Of a DNA stretch of 64,000 nucleotides, positions 42,736-53,985 are shown in pieces (position 1 is the stretch's first letter; each line of letters begins with the position of its first letter). Made by a program: the position numbers and the translations under genes. This DNA is from Trichobilharzia szidati (taxonomy: Eukaryota > Platyhelminthes > Trematoda > Strigeidida > Schistosomatidae): contig OX235274.1 of the NCBI GenBank assembly GCA_944472155.2, positions 31,680,052 to 31,744,051 of the forward strand, given 5' to 3'. Under the pieces are notes generated by a model that did no database searches, was not told the origin of the DNA, and was given only the letters and a program-made list of their open reading frames with translations.

Positions 42736-43525
42736 TCCTTTGGGTTCCAGGTGGAATAAAGGGATTCAGAAGCACATCATCATTCCATCCTGTCCCCTGC
42801 AGCCCCCCCCTTAGCTGGCTTCACATTTGACCGTAAAGTTTTATTCCTTTTTCACACAATATCCTCCTCCATGTCACCCTCACACTAACAGCTAACTTGT
42901 TTCCAATTTGGGTTCCACTTGATGCCCTGTCTTGCATGTGATTTCATTGAATGGGTCTCCCCAGTGTGTAAGAAGTCCACCTCCACTTTTTCTCCACACT
43001 TTTTGGTGATAGGATTTCGACTGTTCTGTTGCTAGGGTTCCTTGTTGTTTATACATTCTGGCTGGCCTACTATCTGATCTTCAGTACAGTACGAAGACAG
43101 CTGTTACTGGAAGTCTACAGCCTGTTGTGATTTACCTTTCTTCACGTGTGCTCCAAGTGTATGAACCATCTAAAAGCACTGACTTGGCATTAGTGTTTAA
43201 AATCTAAATCATGTTCTCCATGCCTAGTGAAGGAGTTTTCCACATTGATTTGAGTGTATTGAAGTTCTCTCTTCTTTTTCTTTTCATGGCTGGTTTTGAA
43301 ATCTTTGTCTGTGCCACCTGTAGTTAAAACGATATTGCCCAGGGTAGGTGGCTGAAAGAGGTGACTTCCTTCTGATTTATCTCGTTGGTCGTGATTGGTG
43401 CTTGCTGTTGTTGATTAGATACTTCCATCACCTCCGTCTTCTCCAATTTCACTTGAAGTTCTATCTTCGCTGCCTACCACTTCTGCCAACTTGTTTGTTT
43501 TCGCCTGTAGATCTGGGAATAATAG
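42736..43525 (-). mobile_element. RTE LINE 3' fragment
   Basis: Minus strand, 3' end first (CCTTTGGGTTCCAGGTGG), then complement of the C-terminal block (43010-43100) and the Gln-rich region (GCTTGCTGTTGTTGATTAG). Its 3' tail continues on the other side of the nested insertion, at about 42290-42314. Confidence 0.8.
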
Positions 43526-43538
43526 TTTTTTTATTATA

Positions 43539-43707
43539 GCTTGATTCCACACATTATTATTGGTACAAGTATGGAATTCTCAGCATGTGATGTCTGTAGC
43601 CCAGTTTTGCAGGCCGACCATTGACATCAGATGTGCGTCGGCAAGGGACCGAACCCCGGAACATATGCATGGTAGGCGAGCGTCCTAGCCTCTGTGCCAC
43701 CGACGCT
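43539..43707 (-). mobile_element. T5 SINE copy
   Basis: Minus strand: tRNA-like head GCGTCGGTGGCACAGAGGCT with B-box GGGGTTCGGTCCC, then a body with GGCCTGCAAAACTGGGCTAC, ATCACATGCTGAGAATTCC and the end TGTGTGGAATCAAGC. The same unit is at 57982-58148. Confidence 0.8.
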
Positions 43708-43784
43708 AGTCATATTAATGTTAGTGATAATGAAAGGTTCTCTAATCAGATTTTGGGTTTCTAAGAATTCGGCCATTAATAATG

Positions 43785-43965
43785 GTGATTACTTCATCGA
43801 AAGATATCAGTTATAGAATCAGTGAAGACCAAGGAGCACTGAACAGTAATTTTATCTAAGTTTGGAACTATTCAACAATGTACACTCATGTCTCTACCAG
43901 GAATCGGTCGCAGGACATTCAGGTTCCAACTCGAGTACGTTAACCAATCAGCCAATGGGTTAGAA
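43785..43965 (-). mobile_element. P2 element, decayed
   Basis: ATATCAGTTATAGAATCAGTG and complement of the P2 hammerhead region with many changes (ACTATTCAACAATGTACAC), then AACCAATCAGCCAATGGG from the tRNA-like head. Confidence 0.5.
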
Positions 43966-44280
43966 TTCAACAACACATAAATACCAACATCTATCCATTT
44001 GTAATATCCAAATACAAGAACACCTGAATGATATTTTGTAAAATTCACAGGCATCCAGACTATATATATATATATATTACTAATTTCCTGCAGTAATTTT
44101 ATCATCAAGTTTGATTAAAGTTAATAACGACAGTTGCAGTGTATTTGTACAAAATTTAAACAAGATGTTTCTAAACATTTCATTGTGTAAGCCATAGCTT
44201 CTTCAGAAAAATTACTAGTGTGTAATCAGATTTTGAGTCAAAATAATCTTGTAGGTATGCTAACTAATCGTATTCAACCA
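43966..44280. other. Unrecognised sequence
   Basis: Includes an (AT)n tract near 44062-44076. Nothing else recognised. Confidence 0.3.
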
Positions 44281-44282
44281 GG

Positions 44283-44918
44283 ATTATTATTGTCCCGTTG
44301 CATTTTGAGTGGAACATAGGGCTTCAGCATCATATCGTCCTTTCACCCTGTTTTCTACAGTCTACTTAAGCTGGCTGCATGAGTGACTATTAACCTCGAT
44401 TTCCTTATCATACTATCTCTTCCATTTCACTCTCAAACTTACCCCTAACTTGTCAATTCCCACTCTAGTGATGGTCTGGTGATTGATTTCACTCGACGGT
44501 CTCCTCATAGTATACCCAATCCATCTCCATCTCGTTCTGCATATTTGTCAAGCGACAGCTTGTTACTTGATTCGCTGCCACAGTTTCGTGTTGCTTATCC
44601 ATTTGGACTGGTCATTTGGTCTTCACTGGGGAGTGAAGACAGCTGTTGACGAAAGTCTGCAGTAGCCTATTGGAAATGTTTTCGGTGACACATGGGTGAA
44701 GTATTGCTGAAGGTCAGGATGTTATTCTTTATGCTGACTGCAGAAAACTGCCACAGAATAATGAAGGTTTATCATGTTTTCCAGGTGGTCCCTTTGAAAT
44801 CGTCGTCTGTGCCGCCTGTATTTGAAACGATACTGCCCAGGCAGAAAAGTGGAAGAGGTGACCTGTTTTAGATTTCTCCCACTGATAGTGACTGGTGTCT
44901 GTTATTGCTACGTCTAGG
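44283..44918 (-). mobile_element. RTE LINE 3' fragment
   Basis: Minus strand, tail complement ATTATTATTGTCCCGTTGC, AACATAGGGCTTCAGCATC, C-terminal block complement at 44510-44560, and the SINGRNL-type region near 44870-44900 (TTTCTCCCACTGATAGTGAC). Confidence 0.75.
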
Positions 44919-45253
44919 CAGTATATTCAAATAACTGATTAAAATATAACCATCACGCAAAGTCATTTTACTTCTCCGTACTTTCAAACAATGTGTTTTG
45001 GTTTTCAATAAAATCTCAGCAGTTCTGGTGAGGAATCTGTAACCAGTAAAGCAAACTGTCAGTTGTCCAGATCTCAGAGATCCTGAACCTATATCTGGCT
45101 TCAAAAGACTACGCCTAATACGCAGGATACTATACACAGTAACAGATGCGGAACAGAAAACGGTTATGGTAATATGATTGTTTATTCTTCCACCGATAAC
45201 GCAACAGACTCACAATTAGTACATTCAAAGTCTGTTAATAAACGTTAATATAA
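44919..45253. other. Unrecognised sequence
   Basis: Nothing recognised. Confidence 0.3.
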
Positions 45254-45255
45254 TG

Positions 45256-45835
45256 TACAATAGTTTAATTGGACACTAGTAATTAGTGTAACGTGTCTAG
45301 TCCTTTCTTTGGTGCAGAATGAATTCTATCGTCAGTCAAGTTTGCAATGTAGCCACCATCAAGCTAGGTGGTTTGCCATCACGGTGCACTGTGAATTGCT
45401 GATATTAGATGGTTGGAGGCAGTCGGCCACAGGAAGCCTTTCTTCATTTAGGTTTCGTGCTAGTTGGCACTCAGAAGTCAGCAAGGCATATCTGCAACCT
45501 TGAAGGAACTCATGTCCCTTCTGAGATTCGAACCCACGTCACCCAGTGCTGCAGCAAAGAAAGGACTAGACGCGTCCCACTAGTTACTAGTGTCCAATCA
45601 AACTACCCATTACAGTCCTACAGGAGGTCAATCGCGAGGCCGAATAGCTCACTGTTGGTAACGTCTTTGACTGCAGCCCCATGGGCCGACGCGGGTTCCA
45701 ATCTCAGAAGCAGGGACATGATTTCCTTCAAGGTTGCAGATATGCCTTGCTGACTGATGAGTGCCAACTAGCATGAAACCTAGGTCCAAGGCTTCCTGTG
45801 GTTGATTGCTTCCAACTATCTAATAATATACAATA
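45256..45835. mobile_element. P3 element, palindromic with two tRNA-like modules
   Basis: P3 terminal segment 45256-45400 (AATTGGACACTAGTAATTAG; CCATCACGGTGCACTGTG). Left arm from 45401 (GATATTAGATGGTTGGAGGC) with a minus-strand tRNA-like module that is partly deleted (about 45515-45555). Centre with CTAGACGCGTCCCACTAG. Right arm to 45826 with a plus-strand module (CGAATAGCTCACTGTTGGTA; GGGTTCCAATCTC). Ends TCCAACTATCTAAT. Confidence 0.8.
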
Positions 45836-45839
45836 ATAC

Positions 45840-46455
45840 GTCTGATCGTATTTCTCCAATCTTTTGCCAACCAGTATACAGTTAAGCAACGATAGCCTTC
45901 TTATCTCCCGCCAAATGGAGACCATTCCAAATAAACAAATGAATCAATGTTCACCAATATTAACACCGACATTTTCAGAAAAATACTGTTTTAAACACAC
46001 AGGGATTAAATTTTAATTAATTTCATAATTATCTCAATCAGACGTTTACAAGAAAAATAAGTAAGTCTACTTCGATCAACAATTCAGAAGTTGCAATAAA
46101 CAAAATAATTGTCTTCTGCTATTAACTGTCTCAACTTAGAGATGAGTTTTACCTCAAGTGGAGGCATAAAGCCAAACACATCTGGTATAAAGAAAAAAGA
46201 CGATTATGTAGAAAAAGGCATCGTAGAACTTGATGAATTTCCTTATTTACTATTTTCTTCATATCTATGTCGACTGATTTATTTGCTTATGAAAAATTTC
46301 TGTAGGAGTCTACAGACTGGAGGGCAGTTAATTTATTTATGATGAATATTTTTTTCTCATCGTGAAATAAAATATATATTTCACTTTATGTACACCATGT
46401 ATTCATTATATAGATATTAATTATGCAATGATTTATTATATTTTTTCAAATAAGA
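45840..46455. other. Unrecognised sequence
   Basis: The open frame at 46109-46342 has no recognisable domain or codon evidence. Confidence 0.35.
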
Positions 46456-47512
46456 ATACTTTGATTGGACACTAGCTAGTAAGAAAGTTAAATGAAGCTG
46501 TTGGTTCATATGACCGTTGCAAAAATGATGATAGTGAGGATATAGAAATCAAGTCTGAAGTTAAGTATCTGAGATTAATTCTTTCTTCTGACCTATCCTG
46601 GTCTTCCCATGTCTTAGCGATTTCTAAAAGAATATTTCGTCTGACTTTTTACACTTAAAAGTTAAGGCACTCAGGCATAACTCAACCAACCCCTCCTCCG
46701 CTTACAGTTTGTCAACTCGTGCATCTTAACTATTCTTCTTTACTGTTCACCCTTATTCTTTCCTCGATTGCTTAAAAAAGACTATGTCATACTTCGTAGA
46801 ACTCTGAAGAGTGCCAGTAGGGCGATTGGTATTCCATTGTGCCATATCGTTGACACTGCAACAAATTTGCTAAGGGAATTTTGTCAGACTGTGGGCATCC
46901 ACTTTAACCGCAGCTTTCACCTTATGTCTCCTCATGTAAAACAAGAAGTCATTTCAAAAGACTTTATGCATGCACGTCTAAGTGTAAAAAATCCACGATG
47001 TCATATTTGGCAGGTATTGTATGTGATAAAAATAGTGTCAGGCATGAACTAACTAACCTTCTTTGTACTAGTAAATGAAACATTTTCTCCATCCTTTATT
47101 GTTATTGTTCTTCTTATATTTATAATCCTCTCAATTTTTTTGTTTATTTTCTCGTAAATGCAAACATCATTTAAGCTGTGTCATGACTGTTAGTTTTACC
47201 TTTCCCCTCACCATGCTACATTAACAGAACATTAGATTCAATAATCTATGACATGCTAAAATTTCCAAACTGAATCGACAATAATGTTATTATTATTATT
47301 GTTATATTTAATATTCTAAATTCGTACTTCGAATATTTTTGACTTTATATCGTAACTGTGGACAAATTCCTCTGGTTAATTTTGTTTTAATTTTTAATTT
47401 TATTTCTGTTTTGAGTAAATCAGATGCAATATTGTGACAAATGCTGAGAATTCCATTCTGTATTATAAGTACTGAGTGTTGGAATAAAGCAGACCATTAT
47501 TATTATCATTAT
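46456..47512 (+). mobile_element. CR1-like LINE, 3' end
   Basis: Following a P3 end stub (TTTGATTGGACACTAG, 46460-46475), this codes for the region after the RT of a CR1-type LINE: VKYLRLILSSDLSWSSHVL, AISKRIFRLTFY, then after a break KKDYVILRRTLKSASRAIGI and PLCHIVDTATNLLREFC (46768-46900). The 3' UTR runs to an ATTATTATTATCATTATTA end near 47495-47515. Stops and frameshifts throughout. The family is distinct from the RTE copies. Confidence 0.7.
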
Positions 47513-47925
47513 TAAATAGTGTAGTGTGTCTAGTCCTTTGTTTGTGGCAGACTGAATTCTGTCCCCAGTCAAGTTTGCAATGTGACCACCATCAAGCTAG
47601 GTGGTTCGCCATCATGGTGCACTGTGAATTTTTGGTACTAGATTGTTGGAGGCAACCATCGAGAAATCCCACTTGACCTAGGTTTCATGCTAACTGGCAC
47701 TCATCCAATACAGTCCTACAGAAGATCAATCACTAGCACGAATAGCTCAGTGGTGGTAACGTCTCTGACTGCAGCCCTACTGGGTGACGTGGGTTCGAAT
47801 CTCATAAGTAACATGAGTTCCTTCAAGGTTTGCAGATACGCCCTGCTGGCTGGCGAATACCAAATAGCCTGAAACGTAGGTTCAAAGCTTCCTGAGGATT
47901 TCCTCTAACCACCTAATATCAGTAA
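47513..47925. mobile_element. P3 element with inverted ends and one tRNA-like module
   Basis: Terminal segment TAGTGTGTCTAGTCCTTTG and CATGGTGCACTGTGAA, inverted end from about 47637 (TACTAGATTGTTGGAGGC) mirrored at about 47850-47925 (CCTCTAACCACCTAATATC). Between: tRNA-like module 47738-47805 (CGAATAGCTCAGTGGTGG; GGGTTCGAATCTC). Confidence 0.75.
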
Positions 47926-48174
47926 TAAGAATGCTTTAACATACAGTTCCGTTTTAATAGTAATAAGAATACTACTACTAATAATAATAGAATCTCTAGT
48001 GAAGTAGATGTTGAATTACTCTCATTCATAGATAGTTAGTAATGGTTCTTTTTCCGGTAATTTTAAACTCAGTGTTTATTATTGGAGATGTCTGGTTCAC
48101 AAAAATTAACCTTAGTTTCGAATTCCCCTTCTATTATTGAGATTCCCATTTTTTAGTACATTCTTTCACTTTGT
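47926..48174. other. Unrecognised spacer
   Basis: Nothing recognised. Confidence 0.3.
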
Positions 48175-49445
48175 TGGCTTAAGGACCCAAAAGATCCAAT
48201 TAAGAAAAATAAAATAATTTACCAAATACCATGTAGTGCTGACTGTGAGGTCAATTACATAGGTCAAAATAGTTGATCGGGGTCAACTAGATTATTTGAA
48301 AATAAAAATTTAGCTAGATCCAGAATAGATGGAGGAATTCATCATGAGCTAAAATCGATTACGGAACCACTGGAAAACCTGGGAGTACTGGAAAGCTGCT
48401 TCGTCATAGTTTGGTGCTCTTCAACAGCACGCACCCATCAAGTGGGGTTCAAACCCAGCACATTCTGGTTATAAGGCTAGCGAGCTCGTAGACCACTAAG
48501 CAGTCACAGGGACCCACCCGATCCAATGGCCAGCCCATGAATTCTAAATTCTGGCAATTCATTACATAGCGCGACCACTTCGCAATGTCTTATTCGATGA
48601 GTTACTACCTCATCTTCAGCCTGCTGTACTATACTGGTCACGGCTCTCCACTAGAACCCCAGGTAACTGCCTGAAAAGAACCAATGGCTAGTGAGCATCA
48701 GATCAATTTTCAAGTGTTGGTTTTATAGGGATTTAGTTTGATTTGATGAAAGATTTCATCATGAGCTGACATCAGTTAGAGAACCACTGGAAAACCAGCT
48801 GGGAATACTGGACAGTTGTTTCGTCCCAGTTTGGGACTGTTTATCAGTACGCACCCTACTACACCCTACTAAGTTAAGTAACCTAGAAAAAAGCCCAGCC
48901 ATTGCGTAGCATTCATTTGCATGTAATCACAAAATAGGGTGGAACAGGATGACAGTATTGTAAAGTAATATAGTTAGGTATTAATGGAGAGAGATTATTC
49001 ACCGAAGATTTGTTTATCGATTCAACAGAGCACACTTGCAACTGGAACGATGCAACGCCTATACCGAAGATATGGAGAGCGGCAATAAACAGCAGGGGGA
49101 AGATGGAGAAAGAAAGAGAGAGAAAAAAAATTAGACAAACTGTGAAGCCGTGTGACTAAAGTTAAATGATTTTTAGCAATGATTTATGCTCAAAACGTCA
49201 TGCAGTTATTAATAATGCATCACCACTGTATGATACTTAAAATAAACTTATCTAATGTGGAATTACATTCTACCACAGTGCCCAAGTTTTACACTTACAT
49301 CACATTCTTTCACATTTTTGCACACTACGTCTTTATTACTGATATAATAATTGAGCCTTGGCACTATGGGACAGTATAATTCCATTATGGGGAAAATTTA
49401 TTTTGATAAAGTCTCACAGTGTTATACAGTAATATACAAATACAT
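48175..49445 (+). mobile_element. PLE-A copy split by P2 insertions
   Basis: 48178-48335 codes for LKDPKDPIKKNKIIYQIP, C-S-A-D-C, EVNYIGQN (stop) and then SGSTRLFENKNLARSRI: the GIY-YIG start with Cys pair. The frame is then interrupted by P2 sequence (48340-48885). The element resumes at 48905 (HKIGWNRMTVL-like, later GERLFTEDLFIDSTEHTC). Ends with PLE-A terminal motifs at about 49245-49440 (ATTCTACCACAGTGCCCAAG and its near inverse ACTATGGGACAGTATAATTC; then TTTTGATAAAGTCTCACAGTG). Confidence 0.75.
48340..48885 (-). mobile_element. Two P2 units nested in PLE-A
   Basis: 48345-48640: P2 end GAATTCATCATGAGCTAAAA, hammerhead with TTGAAGAG core and CGAAGC box (dead), tRNA B-box complement GGGGTTCAAACCCAGC and A-box complement, then spacer. 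48725-48870: a second unit with GATTTCATCATGAGCTGACA and a hammerhead core changed to ATAAACAG. Both on the minus strand. Confidence 0.7.
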
Positions 49446-49654
49446 ATTTTGCAACAGAATTAAATGACCAAACACAGTCATAAATAAACTTAGAACCAAG
49501 TGGTTGCCCCATGGAGTAACCACGACTGCACTCAAGCAAAGTCGTGATCGTAAGGTAAAACATTATTGTCAGCAGTCCACTGTCACAGAAGAAGAGCGAA
49601 TAAAGCATTAAAAATTGAGATCAGTCAAAAGGAGAGACAAATAATAAGGAGTAA
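49446..49654. other. Unrecognised spacer
   Basis: Nothing recognised beyond the end of PLE-A. Confidence 0.3.
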
Positions 49655-49990
49655 GTTGCGCACCCACCGCCAGGTTTCGAATCCAGGGCCCCTGGTTACA
49701 AGGCAAGCTCGTAGACCGCTAAGCCACTAGGACCCATTTCAATGGCCCATGAATTCCAACTTCTGCCGATTCACAGTATAGCGTAACCACTAGCCATTAT
49801 CGTCTGTGGCAAGTATTTGTCCTCAAACCCGAACCCCGGTGGGTGTGCACTGCTGAAGGGTCTCAAACTAATGGGACGAAACAGCCGTTCAGTACTTCCA
49901 GATTTTCCAATGGCCCTCTAACCGACGTAAGCTCATGATGAGATCCTATCACCAATCATATCAAATCCTTGCTAACCAACATTTGAATAA
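49655..49990. mobile_element. P2 element, head-to-head dimer
   Basis: Left unit (49665-49735) is a minus-strand tRNA-like head (complement of CGAATCCAGGGCCCCTGG and GCCACTAGGACCC). Spacer AATGGCCCATGAATTCC. Right unit on the plus strand starts in the tRNA 3' part (AACCCGAACCCCGGTGGG), followed by a hammerhead with core CTGAAGGG (A9 to G) and intact GAAA, then the P2 end (GTAAGCTCATGATGAGATCC). Confidence 0.7.
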
Positions 49991-50585
49991 GTAGTAAGTG
50001 AGAAAAAGTTATGCAAATATTAGAACGATAATATTCAGGTCAGTGGAGACGGACAGTAATTACAAAATTTGCTGAAATAATCAAATAAGTATGAACACTG
50101 TATTTAGATTGTACATGAAGGGATTTTCAGATCAATCATTCTGCCAAATGTTGATCAACACATTCACTTTCTCCACTCAGTTTTCGCGTTCAGGCGTTTT
50201 ATATTATTTATTAAGGATTAAAATAAACCATGTACTTTCTGTAGTTGTATATGTAAGGACATATATTTAGGTTTTCTTCGATGCAGTTTCACTTATCCCG
50301 GATAATCTGACTTTACATGAATATTTTAAATTAGAAATAAAAATATCTGTAATCACAAAAGTAGGGTAAAAAAATTTCTTATTTCGGAAAACTTGATAGG
50401 TTTTAGTGTTGGTTAACAAACATCTTGTCCTTGAAGTATGCAGACTGACTTAAAATATAATAGTGGAATAGCAAACATAATACCGTAGAGTTGTCGAATT
50501 CTAGATAGGTCGTCAAAACTAGATAATGCTAATCAACGTTTTATGAGAAAAAAACCTACGAAAATAACCATAGGGACACTTACTA
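49991..50585. other. Unrecognised sequence
   Basis: Nothing recognised. Confidence 0.3.
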
Positions 50586-50589
50586 ATCT

Positions 50590-50925
50590 GATACTCACTA
50601 GTGACTTGCTACATGAAGGAGTTTCCTGGAGTTCTAATGAGAAGTCGTGACCAGTGAAATCTATCCAGTCAAGTGTGAGGATGGATGTCCCGCCGATGGT
50701 AGAAGTTAGAATTCATGGGCTGGCCATTGAGAAGTCGGGTCCCGGTGGCTGAATGGCATGTGAGTCAGCTTGCCTTGTAACGGGAAGGTCCTGGGTTCTC
50801 ACCCTGGCGGTGGGTGCGTACTGCCTATGATTCCCAAAGTAGGATGAAACAGCTGTCCAGTACTCCCTGGTTTTCAGTGGTTCTCTAACTGATATCAATC
50901 CGTAATCGACTAGTAAAAACACTTA
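50590..50925 (+). mobile_element. P2 element
   Basis: Spacer part (TTAGAATTCATGGGCTGGCC), tRNA-like head (GGGTCCCGGTGGCTGAATGG; AGGTCCTGGGTTCTCACCC), hammerhead whose core is CCTATGAT (dead) with intact GAAA, and the P2 end (TCTCTAACTGATATCAATCC; CGACTAGTAAAAACAC). Confidence 0.75.
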
Positions 50926-50934
50926 CTATTATTG

Positions 50935-51905
50935 AAAACAAAGAAATCGGAGAAGAAAATTCTCTTTTCGACGATTTCGTTTTCAGAGCTGTACAATCAT
51001 ATATCGTTGGCGACCTGCTTAAATCAGTGGGCTACCATAATTCCCACTCATCAAATTGCTGCTAAACTCTGCTGCATTTCTCATTGTTTTAATCTTTGCA
51101 ATTATATCAAATGACCATCACTTATGAACTCGCGCATTTTTTTAATTAGCTTCCAGCTCAACACAGTGAGACTCTTGTGGGAAATGAAGGAAATATTAAC
51201 TACAGAATTGTTATTCTCTTCTCATGCAACAAAGCTACGTCACATGATATACCTCAGATTACTGCTTTATACGTAAATCCCGCAGGAAGACGAAATATTT
51301 TGGAATGCTGAAAATTTTTGTACTATATGTTCACATATTCTCTGAAGTAAAGCTTTATTATTAAAAAAAGTATATTAAAACACTTAGTCCCTTTGGTAAA
51401 TTTGAGTAAGGCATTTAGAAAACAAATTTCGCGAGATGATATCGTCGTTTCGTAGTTTCTTTACAACCGCTTTACAACTAACATGGTTCACAATAATAGT
51501 AAAATTAAAGGCTTGACAATACTCACTTTTATAAAACAAAAGTACGTACTAATGTCCAACCATATTTAGATAGGTCAAGTAGTCCATGGAAGGCAAAGGT
51601 TGAAGTCCATTGTTTTTTGCACACATAGTTTAGGATGTATGTGATTAATCCAAAGTGCTTCCATCGCTTTTAATAACCTTGAATTAGAGTTCTGTGATGA
51701 AATAATTGTGAGGCAGTCATTAATATTGATTTTGTGACCTGACACTAATAAGTGCTTTGCAATGAATGATGATGGATTTCTATTCAGATTGACTGCATTG
51801 GGATTGTTTTTATGCGCTTTAATAATCATTTGGAACATGCTCTTTTCGACGACATTGGAACATTCTTTTGGTTCCACCTATTTAATTGCCACCGTAACTG
51901 CAGGT
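50935..51905 (-). mobile_element. PLE-B Penelope-like element, 3' part
   Basis: 51575-51877 on the minus strand codes for the end of the GIY-YIG domain: SSFIAKHLLVSGHKININ, LLKAMEALWINHIHPKLCVQK and the C-terminal CLPW shared with the 18.5-kb copy. Upstream residues (PKECSNVVEKS) precede the domain in a shortened form. The terminal motif (TTTTCGACGATTTCG; GTACAATCATATATCG) at 50955-51010 bounds the other side. The middle is unassigned. Confidence 0.6.
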
Positions 51906-51977
51906 GAACTTGTAGATACAGTTTGAAGCAAAGTCCAAAAAATCTCGTAGGTACATGGATCGAAAGTGTTTTATTAT

Positions 51978-52428
51978 TGCTTTTACGAGTTGATCACGGA
52001 TTGACATCAGTTAGAGAACCACTGGAAAACCTGCAGGGAGTACTGGAAAGCTGTTTCCTCCGTCCTAGTTTGGAAATCCGCTTCAGCAGTACGCACCCAC
52101 CGCCAGGGTGAGAACCCAGGACCTTCCGTTTACAAGGCAAGCTCGTATACCATTCAGTCACCTGGACCCGACTCTTCAATGGCCAGCCAATGAATTCTAA
52201 CTTCTACCAATTCGTGATTTAGCCCGACTGGCACCAACCAATGTCATTGGCGGGACATCCATCCTTACACTTTACCGGATGGATCCCACTGGTCACGACT
52301 TCTCATTAGAACTCCAGGAAACTCCATCCTGTAGCAAGTCACTAGGATGAAACAGCTGTCCAGTACTCCCTGCAGGTTTTCAATGGTTCTCTAACTGATA
52401 TCAATCCGTGATCAACTCGTAAAAACAA
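51978..52428. mobile_element. P2 element bounded by 76-bp inverted repeats
   Basis: Left arm 51981-52056 and right arm 52350-52425 are inverted copies with only a few differences (start TTTTACGAGTTGATCACGG). The left unit then has a hammerhead (broken CTGAAGCG core) and tRNA-like head on the minus strand. Spacer 52170-52330 includes CGGGACATCCATCC and GGTCACGACTTCTCATTAG. The right arm holds the 3' half of a plus-strand hammerhead (GGATGAAACAGCTGTCCAGT). Confidence 0.85.
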
Positions 52429-52703
52429 AACTAATCCTTACAAACCAACTATAGAAAATTTATTATTATTGTGAACCATGTTAGTTGCAAAGCGGTTGCA
52501 AAGAGACTACGAAATGATATCACCTGGCGAAACTTGTCTTCTAAATGCCTTATTTAAAAAAATGTATGCATTACAATGGACAATTACAATCGCTTTGTAT
52601 GTGTGTGTGTTGAAGTTTGACAGTGAGTGGAAATAACAAAGTGCGATAATATTGGTGTATATGATTATGTGTCACAAACTGATTAGACATGAATGAATGA
52701 CTA
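52429..52703. other. Unrecognised spacer with TG tract
   Basis: (TG)n near 52600-52611; otherwise nothing. Confidence 0.3.
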
Positions 52704-53000
52704 AATAAATGAATAGAGGTCATATATGTCCAAACCAAGTTCACTATTAACAGTTTGAAAAAATTTGGGCATTGGGTATATGATATTCCTTATAATAAAG
52801 GTTTTCTTGTATTTGATGCTGCTAAGCATCAAATAGCGAAATGTCAGTAAAAACAACAATATCGTTTTGTTTTTTATTCATTCACTAGGAAATACAAGAA
52901 AACCTTTATTATAATGAATATCATCTACCCAATGCCCAAATTTTTTCAAACTGTTAAAAGTGAACTTGGTTTGGACATATATGACCTCTATTCATTTATT
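52704..53000. repeat. Inverted repeat, 111-bp arms, 75-base loop
   Basis: 52704-52814 and 52890-53000 are reverse complements at 108 of 111 positions, counted by eye. The loop (52815-52889) has a small palindrome GATGCTGCTAAGCATC and the phrase TAGCGAAATGTCAGTAAAAA. No coding content. It could be a MITE or an inverted PLE terminus. Confidence 0.85.
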
Positions 53001-53042
53001 CTCTGAATTCTTTGTTTTTGTCTGAATAGGGATTATTCATTT

Positions 53043-53432
53043 TATTATTCAGTCTGGTCCCGAGTGGAATACACGGCATCAACAGTACATCTCCATTTCA
53101 CTTTCTTCTCTGCACTCTCTTTTAGCTGATTACACAACTACCTATAAAGCTTCCACATCCTCCTCACAAGATATCTTCCTCTATATCACTCTTGTACGTA
53201 CGCCAAACTCGTTTCCTATTCGAATTCCCTTGAGGGCTTTTCTGGAGCATGATGTCGAAATGTCTCCTCAGTGTTTTCGAATCCGTCTCCACTTTTTTTC
53301 TGCATATTTGTTGGGCGCTAGATTGTTGAATTTTTCGTTGACAAAGTTCCTTTCTACTTATGCTTTCTGGCCATGTGATCCTCAATAGGGAGTTCGACAA
53401 CATAGCTGTTTATGCAACTGTGCAGACTTTTA
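53043..53432 (-). mobile_element. RTE LINE 3' fragment
   Basis: Minus strand: 3' end complement (TATTCAGTCTGGTCCCGAG), then complement of the C-terminal block (53164-53403; QQICRKKVETDSKTLRR). Confidence 0.75.
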
Positions 53433-53434
53433 TA

Positions 53435-53985
53435 TAAGAATATAACTTGTTCACTGTGGTAGAGTATGATATAATCAATGATACATCTGGTCTTCCTACA
53501 AGAAAGGTTATCAACAAACTCACAAACCATCGGGTTTTCAGCAGTCGATGTTTAAAAAATCATGTAGTTCCTAAATACTTACACCTACGTACTTCAATTA
53601 CTTCAAGAATAATAACATCAGTAGCCGAACATGTCAGTAGATTAAGTCTGCAGTCTATAGGGATACTTAGAAGTTCACCATTTTTGAAGAGATTACAAAT
53701 GAATATTTTGTAATTTGCAATCATTCTTCACTGCCCTTATACAACGGTAATATTACCTAGCAAACTGTGAGCACTCCAAACCTAATGTGCAGAAGAAACC
53801 TACTCTGATGGCTAATTGTAATGTTGCCCATAACAATCGTGGTACAATCGGCTTGTTAAAACAAAGCGAGAAGATGGGAAGTTTACAAGAGAGCTTAGCT
53901 GTCTTGAATAACGGTCAAGCAGTCGACATCGATGATATATATGTGTGTAAAGATCCATATAACCTTGAAAGATGCTAAATTCAAT
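53435..53985 (+). mobile_element. Possible PLE-A 5' region
   Basis: Starts with the PLE-A terminal motif (TTCACTGTGGTAGAGTATG). The frame at 53447-53713 reads RKVINKLTNHRVFSSRCLKN, VVPKYLHLRTSITSRIITSV, similar in type to the N-terminal region of PLE proteins. A second frame at 53787-53978 ends in ICVCKDPYNLERC-like sequence that I do not recognise. Confidence 0.4.

Noticed and set aside
46109..46342. 77-codon open frame with charged middle
   Set aside because: No splice context, no homologous copy in the window and no recognisable motif.
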